A stretch of 5,378 nt of DNA from Nitrososphaerales archaeon TH1177. Its GTDB lineage: Archaea > Thermoproteota > Nitrososphaeria > Nitrososphaerales > Nitrososphaeraceae. The stretch spans positions 1 to 5,378 of the forward strand of contig JAATVJ010000194.1 of NCBI GenBank assembly GCA_014523515.1, read 5' to 3'. Positions 1 through 4,391 of this stretch are shown here, piece after piece. How positions within the stretch are numbered: position 1 is the stretch's first letter; each line of letters opens with the position of its first letter. The notes under the pieces are model-generated. The model was given only the letters and a program-made list of their open reading frames with translations, made no database searches and was not told where the DNA came from. Both the position numbers and the translations under genes were made by a program.

Positions 1-179
1 CTGATATTATTGGCGATTCACATTCATCTATTGTAGATGGCCTGAGTACCATGGTTTTAGGTAATAAAGGAAGAACTGTGAAAATTTTGTCTTGGTATGA
101 CAATGAATGGAGTTTTGCTTGTAGGCTGGTTGACTTGATAAAGTTTATTTATAATAATAAAAATAAGAAGATTGATTAA
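1..179 (+). CDS. gap: Glyceraldehyde-3-phosphate dehydrogenase, type I (C-terminal fragment)
   Basis: This is the 3' end of a gene that starts outside the window; codons run in frame from position 3 to the TAA at 177-179. The 58 visible residues end the catalytic domain of phosphorylating GAPDH, which interconverts glyceraldehyde-3-phosphate and 1,3-bisphosphoglycerate with NAD(P) in the cytosol. The diagnostic signs are HSSIVDGLSTMV, matching the STIDALSTMV-type segment of bacterial enzymes, and SWYDNEW followed by RLVDLIKFI, the family's C-terminal signature; the Asn of DNE contacts the nicotinamide. The usual WGYS after DNE is replaced by WSFA, and a short Asn/Lys-rich tail is added. Archaea more often carry the distantly related type II GAPDH, so a bacterial-type enzyme here suggests old lateral transfer or a specialised role. 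Identity is quite certain; NAD or NADP preference and glycolytic or gluconeogenic direction cannot be read from this fragment. Confidence 0.85.
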   Translation, partial: DIIGDSHSSIVDGLSTMVLGNKGRTVKILSWYDNEWSFACRLVDLIKFIYNNKNKKID

Positions 180-220
180 ATATAGGACATTTAATTACAA
201 AAAAATTTCTTTTCTTTACG
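180..220 (+). terminator. Possible oligo-T terminator after gap
   Basis: The sequence after the gap stop contains a T-rich run at about 206-217 (TTTCTTTTCTTT). Archaeal RNA polymerase often terminates at T-rich tracts without a hairpin, and the next gene has its own TATA-like box just downstream. The call rests on composition alone. Confidence 0.25.
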
Positions 221-232
221 TATGTATATAAG
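221..232 (+). promoter_or_regulatory. TATA-box-like promoter of the uspA-like gene
   Basis: TATGTATATAAG lies about 35-45 bases before the ATG at 267. The usual archaeal spacing of about 25 bases from TATA centre to start site puts transcription initiation near 250-255, giving a leader of roughly 10-17 bases. No Shine-Dalgarno sequence precedes the ATG, which fits short-leader archaeal transcripts. It also suggests that this gene is not simply read through from gap. Confidence 0.5.
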
Positions 233-266
233 ACTTATTTAACTGAGGATCTTAAATAATTCTTAT

Positions 267-737
267 ATGTCAGGTGATCAATTATTTTCAAAAATACTTG
301 TTCCTATAGATGGCTCAGAACCCTCTTTTCATGCAGCCCGAATAGCAAATAAAATTGCTAAAAAATTTAATTCTGAAATTATTTTTCTTTATGTAGTCGT
401 TTCTCCTTCTAAATATGAATATGCTAATTTAACTGGTCTTGTCACTCCTAAACAAATTGATATGATTATTCAAAATGCAAAAGAAGAAGCTAAAGACTGG
501 TTTAAGAGAATAGAAGATATGGTAAAGAAGGAGAATCCAAATATTAAACTGACAACCAAAGTAATATTAACAGGAATAGCTGTATATGGTGAAATAATAC
601 AATATGCTGAAAAAGAAAGTATTGATTTAATAGTAATCGGGACAAGAGGTAGATCAGGAATTAAAAAACTATTATTAGGAAGTACAGCTTCAGGTGTAGT
701 TACATATTCAAGTTGTCCAGTTTTAGTTACAAGATAG
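267..737 (+). CDS. Universal stress protein, UspA family, ATP-binding type
   Basis: A 156-residue single-domain Usp with the Rossmann-like alpha/beta fold, normal in length for the family. The first strand KILVPIDGSEPS (residues 9-20) carries the conserved Asp15. The C-terminal nucleotide loop fits the ATP-binding signature G-x2-G-x9-G-(S/T) exactly: G125, G128, G138, S139, followed by SCPVLV (149-154). It is therefore of the MJ0577-like class that binds ATP, usually as a dimer in the cytosol, rather than the non-binding UspA class. Family members help cells endure starvation, oxidative or other stress, but the target cannot be deduced. The ATG at 267 is chosen because the conserved first strand begins within ten residues of it and a TATA-like box sits at the right distance. 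It appears monocistronic, since the next gene is on the other strand. Confidence 0.93.
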   Translation: MSGDQLFSKILVPIDGSEPSFHAARIANKIAKKFNSEIIFLYVVVSPSKYEYANLTGLVTPKQIDMIIQNAKEEAKDWFKRIEDMVKKENPNIKLTTKVILTGIAVYGEIIQYAEKESIDLIVIGTRGRSGIKKLLLGSTASGVVTYSSCPVLVTR

Positions 738-746
738 ATATTTTTG

Positions 747-765
747 ACAATTATATATTAATTGT
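747..765 (+). terminator. Weak hairpin after the usp gene
   Basis: ACAATTA (747-753) and TAATTGT (759-765) can pair around a 5-base loop, ten bases after the TAG stop. A T5 tract at 741-745 precedes the stem rather than following it, so this is at best a loose archaeal terminator region. In such AT-rich DNA a 7-bp stem may arise by chance. Confidence 0.25.
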
Positions 766-1142
766 TCTTCTGAATTGCAAATATTTCGTTATACCACTCA
801 TTATCTGAATAAACAATTTTAAAAATATATAAACTCTTCAACTAATGATTTAAAAATGTTACAATGAATATATTGCGGATATAAAATGTATATTAATTAA
901 GATGAAACATTAACAAATTTAATTAAAGTCTCAAATTTATTTATTAAAAGAAAATCTCAAATATATGGGCATTATCTAAATTGTAGCTATAACAATATAT
1001 AAGTTAGAAAAAAATATTTTAAATATATATTAGAAAAATAGAATGTATCCGAAAATATACACTAAATTAACTATATAGCTATGATATTATAATTTGTAAA
1101 GTTAGGAAGTATCAAGTCACTTATCCAAATCTCTAAATGATA
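766..1142. other. Intergenic AT-rich gap between convergent genes
   Basis: The usp gene and the CBS gene converge on this stretch. It is very AT-rich, holds no reading frame with protein-like composition, and shows no clear tRNA or strong hairpin. CTCAAAT recurs at about 930-936 and 955-961, too short to interpret. It probably holds the 3' ends of both transcripts. Confidence 0.5.
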
Positions 1143-1589
1143 TTATATATAATATTCTAATATCTTTTCAAGGTTATCTTTAGTAGTATCATCTCTTGTA
1201 AATTCCGTATACCTTGATAAATCTCTAGGGGTAACTAGACCAATTGGTTTGTTTATTTCCGTTTTATCATCAACAACCAGCAAATGTCTGATATTGTGTT
1301 GTAACATCATATCAATTGCTGTTGATAGCGGTTCATTAGGATTAATTGTGACAAGAGGTAACGACATTATTTCTTTAATTATTACTTTGCTAGTATAAAC
1401 ATCCTTAACACAGATTTTTCTAACCAAATCACGTTCAGTAACTACTCCCTTTGACTTACCAAAACTATCAACCACTATCAATGAGCTTATATTCTTATCT
1501 TTCATCTTTATTGCAACTTCCTGAACAGATGCAAATTCTTCAATAGTTTCTATTTTTTTACTCATGATTTCAGCAATGGTTATTTGCAT
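1143..1589 (-). CDS. Two-CBS-domain protein (Bateman module)
   Basis: A 148-residue protein made almost entirely of two CBS domains. CBS1 spans about residues 3-60 with SLIVVD (36-41) and GVVTERDLVRKI (48-59). CBS2 spans about 70-128 with RHLLVVDD (101-108) and GLVTPRDLSRY (117-127). In both, the T-x-x-D pattern (T51/D54 and T120/D123) is the usual ribose/phosphate contact of adenine-nucleotide-binding CBS pairs. A polar tail of about 20 residues follows. Such stand-alone pairs typically sense AMP, ATP, SAM or similar ligands and regulate a partner protein, but no partner is evident here. The ATG at 1587-1589 is chosen because the first CBS strand (IAEIMSKK) begins immediately and a TATA-like box lies about 26 bases upstream, which suggests a leaderless mRNA. 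The gene converges with the usp gene and stands alone. Confidence 0.92.
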   Translation of the reverse strand: MQITIAEIMSKKIETIEEFASVQEVAIKMKDKNISSLIVVDSFGKSKGVVTERDLVRKICVKDVYTSKVIIKEIMSLPLVTINPNEPLSTAIDMMLQHNIRHLLVVDDKTEINKPIGLVTPRDLSRYTEFTRDDTTKDNLEKILEYYI

Positions 1590-1610
1590 AAACTAACATA
1601 TTAAATCTGA

Positions 1611-1620
1611 CCATTTAAGT
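1611..1620 (-). promoter_or_regulatory. TATA-box-like promoter of the CBS gene
   Basis: Read on the minus strand, ACTTAAATGG is centred about 26 bases before the ATG of the CBS gene, preceded by the purine-rich AATAAAAG that could serve as a BRE. The spacing predicts initiation at or next to the start codon. The core ACTTAAAT also occurs in front of the receiver gene at 2758-2765. Confidence 0.4.
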
Positions 1621-2090
1621 CTTTTATTAGAAATGCTCTAATGCTATCAACAACTAGAATAGATTTTTAAAATTATAACAAAAATTAATGATATTTCCTT
1701 TATCTATCTGATATAATTTTTTGTAATTGATCACTTATTTTGTATTATACGTTATATTGTGATTATTAAATATTTTTACAGATTATTTATATTAAAAAAA
1801 TTGACCTTTTTTTGTTTGAGTATTGGATAAAAAAGAGTTATAAATTTTGTTCAAATATATTTTAAATGTGTAGGAACAATAACGTATTGTTTGGTAATTA
1901 TATTTACTTTATTAATTCATATTGTAAATAAATGTGAATAAATAAGAAAATGATTTATTTTGAGAAGATATTATAGTCTTAAATTAGGAAATTGTAAAAG
2001 ATATTGTCTCCTATCATTACATCTTAATATTGAAATCAGATATGAAAATTTAGTATTATATTTCTACTCAAAAGTGTTCACTATAACAAG

Positions 2091-2163
2091 TATTATTATT
2101 AATATTACCAATAGCAATAATAATGATGATAATGATAACAACAATAAAAATAATAATAACAAA
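2091..2163. repeat. AAT/AAC-type trinucleotide simple repeat
   Basis: An imperfect microsatellite begins with TATTATTATTAATATTA and continues as AAT, GAT and AAC units. Read in one frame it would encode a run of Asn and Asp. Similar AAT/AAC expansion appears in coding sequence at the 3' end of the gene at 3534-3839, so triplet slippage seems common in this genome. Confidence 0.6.
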
Positions 2164-2315
2164 TTTACCTATATCATGAAGAATAGCATAATTGTAGTAG
2201 AATAGTATATGATTGCTATTGATGCATTTACATTATAAATATAATAGTAAATACATGGTGCTAAGAATAGAAATTCTTGGTGACTTAAGTTACTAATAAT
2301 ATATCCATGACATAC

Positions 2316-2326
2316 ATAAAATAAAA
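2316..2326 (+). promoter_or_regulatory. Possible TATA-like box before hairpin element 1
   Basis: ATAAAATAAAA lies about 25 bases before position 2345, where the first hairpin's 5' arm begins. If real, it would start a short RNA ending in the T8 tract at 2409-2416, about 70 bases long. AT-rich background makes chance occurrence easy, so this is only a candidate. Confidence 0.2.
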
Positions 2327-2331
2327 ATCTG

Positions 2332-2356
2332 TTAGTAAAAGAAGAAAGCCATAGCC
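2332..2356 (+). repeat. 25-base exact direct repeat, copy A
   Basis: The 25 bases from TTAGTAAAAG to CATAGCC recur exactly at 2497-2521, with a period of 165 bases. The last 11 bases (AAGCCATAGCC) are the left arm of the hairpin family. The first 14 bases are shared only by these two copies and not by the third at 3195, so the two units likely share a more recent ancestor. Confidence 0.85.
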
Positions 2357-2416
2357 CTCATTTTGTTTAGGAGCAAACCGGTTCAACAGTTAGACAGCAG
2401 ACTATGGCTTTTTTTT
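2345..2416 (+). ncRNA. Hairpin element 1 (candidate small RNA or palindromic repeat)
   Basis: AAAGCCATAG (2345-2354) pairs perfectly with CTATGGCTTT (2402-2411). The stem can extend outward through further A-T and G-T pairs using the T8 run at 2409-2416. The 47-base loop contains TAGGAGC (2368-2374), a small GTTT/AAAC stem around AGGAGC, and CCGGTTCAAC. A stem ending in oligo-T resembles an intrinsic terminator or the 3' end of a discrete RNA. The length of about 72 bases suggests a tRNA, but no cloverleaf can be drawn. The left arm is identical to those of elements 2 and 3, and the spacing of 11 bases from AAGCCATAGCC to TAGGAGC matches element 3. Whether it is transcribed is unknown; a MITE- or REP-like repeat is an equal possibility. 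Confidence 0.4.
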
Positions 2417-2496
2417 GGATTACTTGTGGTATATAATATAATCAACATTTTATTTATCAATTATAGAGTAATAATTATCTGCTGCTGTCTATCTTA

Positions 2497-2521
2497 TTAG
2501 TAAAAGAAGAAAGCCATAGCC
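2497..2521 (+). repeat. 25-base exact direct repeat, copy B
   Basis: Identical to 2332-2356 and leading into hairpin element 2. The bases just before it (CTGCTGTCTA, 2482-2491) are the exact reverse complement of 2391-2400 inside element 1, so the two units are linked by inverted as well as direct repetition. Confidence 0.85.
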
Positions 2522-2554
2522 TACTATGTCAACAACAATGTAGAAGGCTATGGC
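2513..2554 (+). repeat. Hairpin element 2 (compact member of the family)
   Basis: GCCATAGCCT (2513-2522) pairs perfectly with AGGCTATGGC (2545-2554). After one A-A mismatch the stem continues with CTATGT against ATGTAG (two G-T pairs), leaving the loop CAACAACA (2530-2537). This 16-pair stem is the strongest inverted repeat in the gap. It has no following T tract and lacks the TAGGAGC motif of elements 1 and 3. It shares 16 bases (AAGCCATAGCCTACTA) with element 3. Confidence 0.75.
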
Positions 2555-2757
2555 ATACAGCTATATGTCTGAATATCTCTAATATGGACAGGCTTATATC
2601 ATTTAGTTATTAGAGTAAGCAAAAGATTGTTAAATATGCTATTTATTATTTTTCAGATAAATCCTTGATGTTTTTGTTGGTTTGTTCTTTAACTGCGTTA
2701 AGTTAGATTGTATAAGCAAAATTTTCAAAAAAAGAGAAGAGAACATATACAAATCAT
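2555..2757. other. Gap between hairpin element 2 and the receiver promoter
   Basis: No reading frame or RNA gene is recognised in this AT-rich stretch. A 5-bp stem (TTAAC/GTTAA) around 2690-2702 and a purine-rich run (AAAAAAAGAGAAGAGAA, about 2726-2742) precede the TATA-like box of the receiver gene. The purine run could be a regulatory site or simply upstream promoter context. Confidence 0.4.
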
Positions 2758-2766
2758 ACTTAAATA
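2758..2766 (+). promoter_or_regulatory. TATA-box-like promoter of the receiver gene
   Basis: ACTTAAATA is centred about 35 bases before the ATG at 2797, predicting initiation near 2786-2790 and a leader of about 10 bases. The core ACTTAAAT is identical to that before the CBS gene. No Shine-Dalgarno sequence is visible before the ATG. Confidence 0.45.
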
Positions 2767-2796
2767 GATTTTTTATGTTTAGATCTCTATTCTAGA

Positions 2797-3180
2797 ATGT
2801 TTACTATATCGATAGCCATAGTAGATGGTGATCCAGATTTGTTAAATTTGTATAGTGAGGCTTTAAAGATGAGTGGATATGATAATGTTTCTTGTTTTAC
2901 TGACCCAATTTTAGCTTATGAGCATATTAAGGAAAATCCAAATAAATATTCGTTAGTAATAACAGATGACAAAATGCCTGATATGAATGGATTATTTCTT
3001 GGCACCAAACTCTTAGAAATAAATCCAAAACTAAATGTAATTATAATGAGTGATTATTTTGTTGACTTGAAATGTAATTATAAATTTAATATTCTTAAAA
3101 AGCGTATATCGATATTTAAATTAATTAGTGCAGTAAATGAAAGTATATCAAAATCTATTTCTCATAGTGATAAACTCTAA
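2797..3180 (+). CDS. Stand-alone response-regulator receiver (REC) domain protein
   Basis: A 127-residue CheY-like protein without an output domain. Strand 1 and its acidic pocket are IAIVDGDPDLL (residues 6-16). The phosphoacceptor is Asp57 in TDDKMPDMNG (56-65), which gives a near-perfect D-x-K-M-P-x-M-N-G loop. The conserved Ser/Thr is Ser85 (VIIMSDY), and the conserved Lys is most likely Lys101 in ILKKRIS, where the usual following Pro is Lys. Two features are unusual: the second acidic residue of the metal pocket (CheY Asp13) is Gly11, with Asp12 next to it, and only 16 residues separate Ser85 from Lys101 against about 22 in CheY, so helix 4 is shortened. Such proteins receive phosphate from a histidine kinase and act by protein contact; no kinase is in the window. 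Phosphorylation is plausible but not assured. The ATG fits both the domain start and the promoter. Hairpin element 3 follows 14 bases after the stop. Confidence 0.88.
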   Translation: MFTISIAIVDGDPDLLNLYSEALKMSGYDNVSCFTDPILAYEHIKENPNKYSLVITDDKMPDMNGLFLGTKLLEINPKLNVIIMSDYFVDLKCNYKFNILKKRISIFKLISAVNESISKSISHSDKL

Positions 3181-3194
3181 TTCCTTTTAATAAT

Positions 3195-3246
3195 AAGCCA
3201 TAGCCTACTAGAGTTGTAGGAGCGTATTTTTTTCGGAGGCTATAGC
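3195..3246 (+). terminator. Hairpin element 3 at the 3' end of the receiver gene, with T7 tract
   Basis: GCCATAGCCT (3197-3206) pairs with AGGCTATAGC (3237-3246) with a single C-A mismatch. An alternative inner stem, CCTAC (3204-3208) with GTAGG (3216-3220), is followed six bases later by T7 (3227-3233), like an intrinsic terminator. The two stems share bases 3204-3206 and are largely mutually exclusive. The element has AAGCCATAGCC, 11 bases, then TAGGAGC (3217-3223), exactly as in element 1. Its position right after the stop codon makes 3'-end formation for the receiver mRNA a reasonable role, although the repeat could simply have inserted there. Confidence 0.45.
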
Positions 3247-3533
3247 ATATTGATGTTAAATATAGATACAGCTGGTAGGCAACTTGTATAATACTATCAA
3301 AATATATAAAATTATATACTTTTACTTACTTTCATCTGCAATCCAAAATTATCTAATGCAACTTTTCTGATTCGTCTATCTATTACTTGATGTAAGAAGG
3401 TATCTTAGATGTTTTGGTTGTTGGTCTAAAATATGATACATAACTTATAATACAGAATTTACTTGATTGTTATGACAAACATAATGATCAAAAATGGTTT
3501 AGTTAATGTTTGGAAAAATTTTTTATTTATCAA
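3247..3533. other. AT-rich gap between convergent genes
   Basis: This stretch lies between the receiver gene with its hairpin and the convergent minus-strand gene. No protein-like frame and no structured RNA is recognised. The sequence GGAAAAATTTTTTATT at about 3512-3527 is partly self-complementary and T-rich on both strands, so it may end the minus-strand transcript. Confidence 0.4.
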
Positions 3534-3839
3534 TTATTGAAAATATGAATATAAAATATTATTGTTATTATTTGTAGTAGTATTCTTTGTTGTAGTTGTT
3601 TGTTTATTATTATCGGGCATTGTTACTATAGACCTCAATGTTACATCATCAGTAATAGCATTAGCAATATCATAAATATCATCTGAACTAAATCCTTCTT
3701 CTTGAGCCTTTTTATCTATTGTTTGATAGATCTCTTTAAGTTTCGATATAGTAGTTTTTAATTCTATCAAATAATTTAGTAATTCTTTAGAGAGTTGTTG
3801 TTTTTGATTATTATTTTTATTATTTTGTTCTTCAGTCAT
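3534..3839 (-). CDS. Hypothetical protein with coiled-coil segment and Thr/Asn-rich tail
   Basis: A 101-residue protein that I do not recognise. Residues 1-15 are polar and Asn/Gln-rich. Residues about 17-48 (QLSKELLNYLIELKTT onward) look like one long amphipathic helix, probably coiled coil. Residues 49-75 (GFSSDDIYDIANAITDD onward) look folded. The tail (77-94) is low complexity, with runs of Thr and Asn encoded by ACT/ACA and AAT/AAC triplets. There is no signal peptide or membrane segment. It begins 39 bases after the stop of the upstream minus-strand gene at 3879, so the two may be co-transcribed. The gap contains four ATTTT units but no Shine-Dalgarno site. The ordered acidic middle supports a real gene; the function is unknown. 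A coiled-coil accessory or phage/plasmid-type protein would fit, but this is only a guess. Confidence 0.65.
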   Translation of the reverse strand: MTEEQNNKNNNQKQQLSKELLNYLIELKTTISKLKEIYQTIDKKAQEEGFSSDDIYDIANAITDDVTLRSIVTMPDNNKQTTTTKNTTTNNNNNILYSYFQ

Positions 3840-3859
3840 AATAAAATATCATTATTAAG

Positions 3860-3879
3860 AAAATAAAATAAAATAAAAT
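3860..3879. repeat. Four perfect AAAAT units between the two minus-strand genes
   Basis: AAAAT is repeated four times head to tail; on the coding strand this is ATTTT times four, starting at the last base of the upstream gene's stop codon. It lies 21-40 bases upstream of the ATG of the downstream gene, so it could provide a TATA-like or T-rich termination signal. Slippage at this tract is possible. Confidence 0.6.
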
Positions 3880-4193
3880 TATTGTTTTTGTTTCTGTTGT
3901 AATTGTTGTTGTTGCTGTTGTCGATTTGCTAATATTAATCGTGGTCCTCCAGGCTGTACTAGCATATGAGCTAATCCATCATAAGATGTATTAACAAATA
4001 CCTCATATGGAAATTCATAGCCTAAAGCTCCAATACTAAAGTTAAATAATATTGTCTCTTTATCAGAACCTACCGACTTTTCAATTATTTCATCTACCTT
4101 TTCTTTAGAGAATGGAATATAGTAAACTGTGTGATGTCCTGTTCTCTTGTAACCTATTATTTCATCTGGTTGTTCACCTATTTTAGGTTCCAT
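3879..4193 (-). CDS. Hypothetical protein with Gln-rich tail, probably the 3' part of a broken gene
   Basis: An open frame of 104 residues from the ATG at 4191-4193. I do not recognise the family. Residues 1-88 look like a folded domain: EIIGYKRTGHHTVYYIPFS (11-29), a helix KEKVDEIIEKS (30-40), strands ETILFNFSIGALGYEFPYEVFV (46-67), and PGGPRLILANR (81-91). It ends in a Gln/Lys-rich tail (92-104) encoded by CAA and CAG triplets. There is no signal peptide or membrane span. The frame is open upstream of this ATG for a further 17 codons (to the stop at 4245-4247), and those codons read like protein (PPVTDHVEGYYQEQE), so the ATG may be internal to an older, longer gene. A protein could still be made from it, but no convincing promoter is seen. 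The downstream gene (3534-3839) probably belonged to the same transcription unit. Confidence 0.6.
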   Translation of the reverse strand: MEPKIGEQPDEIIGYKRTGHHTVYYIPFSKEKVDEIIEKSVGSDKETILFNFSIGALGYEFPYEVFVNTSYDGLAHMLVQPGGPRLILANRQQQQQQLQQKQKQ

Positions 4194-4324
4194 TTCTTGT
4201 TCTTGATAATATCCTTCTACGTGATCTGTAACAGGTGGGATCTTTTACCCCTCTCCAGTTGACTCCATACCAATTTTCATAATAGTATAGGAATTCTTTT
4301 CTCTCCAATCTTTTGGAAGAATAA
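4194..4324 (-). pseudogene. Frameshifted, IS-interrupted upstream part of the gene at 3879-4193
   Basis: Read on the minus strand from the IS edge, codons from 4323 to 4240 give a protein-like sequence with ERKEFLYYYENWYG and then VNWRGVKD, rich in Trp and Tyr. At the C3 tract (GGG at 4237-4239 on the plus strand) the frame is lost. Dropping one C restores GVKDPPVTDHVEGYYQ and runs straight into the downstream frame at the ATG of 4193. The simplest reading is one gene with a +1 insertion in a short homopolymer; a sequencing error would look the same. The 5' end is cut by the inverted repeat of the IS at 4325, so the rest of the gene should lie beyond the far IS end, outside the window. The protein family is not recognised. 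Confidence 0.5.
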
Positions 4325-4345
4325 TAGATCTCTTGTATAATTAGA
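4325..4345. repeat. Left terminal inverted repeat of the IS
   Basis: TAGATCTCTTG followed by TATAATTAGA. It matches the reverse complement of 5358-5378 at 18 of 21 positions; the differences are at positions 8, 12 and 13 of the repeat. Confidence 0.8.
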
Positions 4346-4391
4346 AAACTTAAAGCTATATTCTCCTTCTATACCACAATTCATTGTAGGT

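Larger units (their letters stand above)
1621..2331. other. AT-rich gap without a convincing protein gene
   Basis: This stretch lies between the CBS promoter and the first hairpin element. It contains a small near-palindrome at 1875-1891 (AACAATA, 3-base loop, TATTGTT), an AAT/AAC simple repeat at 2091-2163, and a short stem at 2261-2280 (CTAAGAAT/ATTCTTGG around AGAA, with one G-T pair). An open frame at 1960-2205 has a TTG start and low-complexity Asn content and is not supported as a gene. No recognised RNA gene is visible. Confidence 0.5.

Noticed and set aside
1875..1891. Near-palindrome AACAATA-ACG-TATTGTT as an operator
   Set aside because: It is over 900 bases from the next start on the plus strand and 285 bases from the CBS start; such AT-rich palindromes are expected by chance here.
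1960..2205. Open frame of 81 codons with an Asn-rich run
   Set aside because: It needs a TTG start, has no in-frame ATG before the last residues, no recognisable domain, and half of it is an AAT/AAC simple repeat. No promoter or ribosome site supports it.
2211..2290. C/D-box small RNA
   Set aside because: TTGATGC at about 2218-2224 only loosely resembles a C box (RTGATGA), and no properly spaced D box is found.
2345..2416. tRNA gene
   Set aside because: Length and the GGTTCAA motif are suggestive, but the D and anticodon arms cannot be drawn and the TTC loop has no 5-bp T stem.
2332..3210. CRISPR array
   Set aside because: Only two exact repeats 165 bases apart and a partial third about 680 bases further on; there are no regular spacers and no cas genes.
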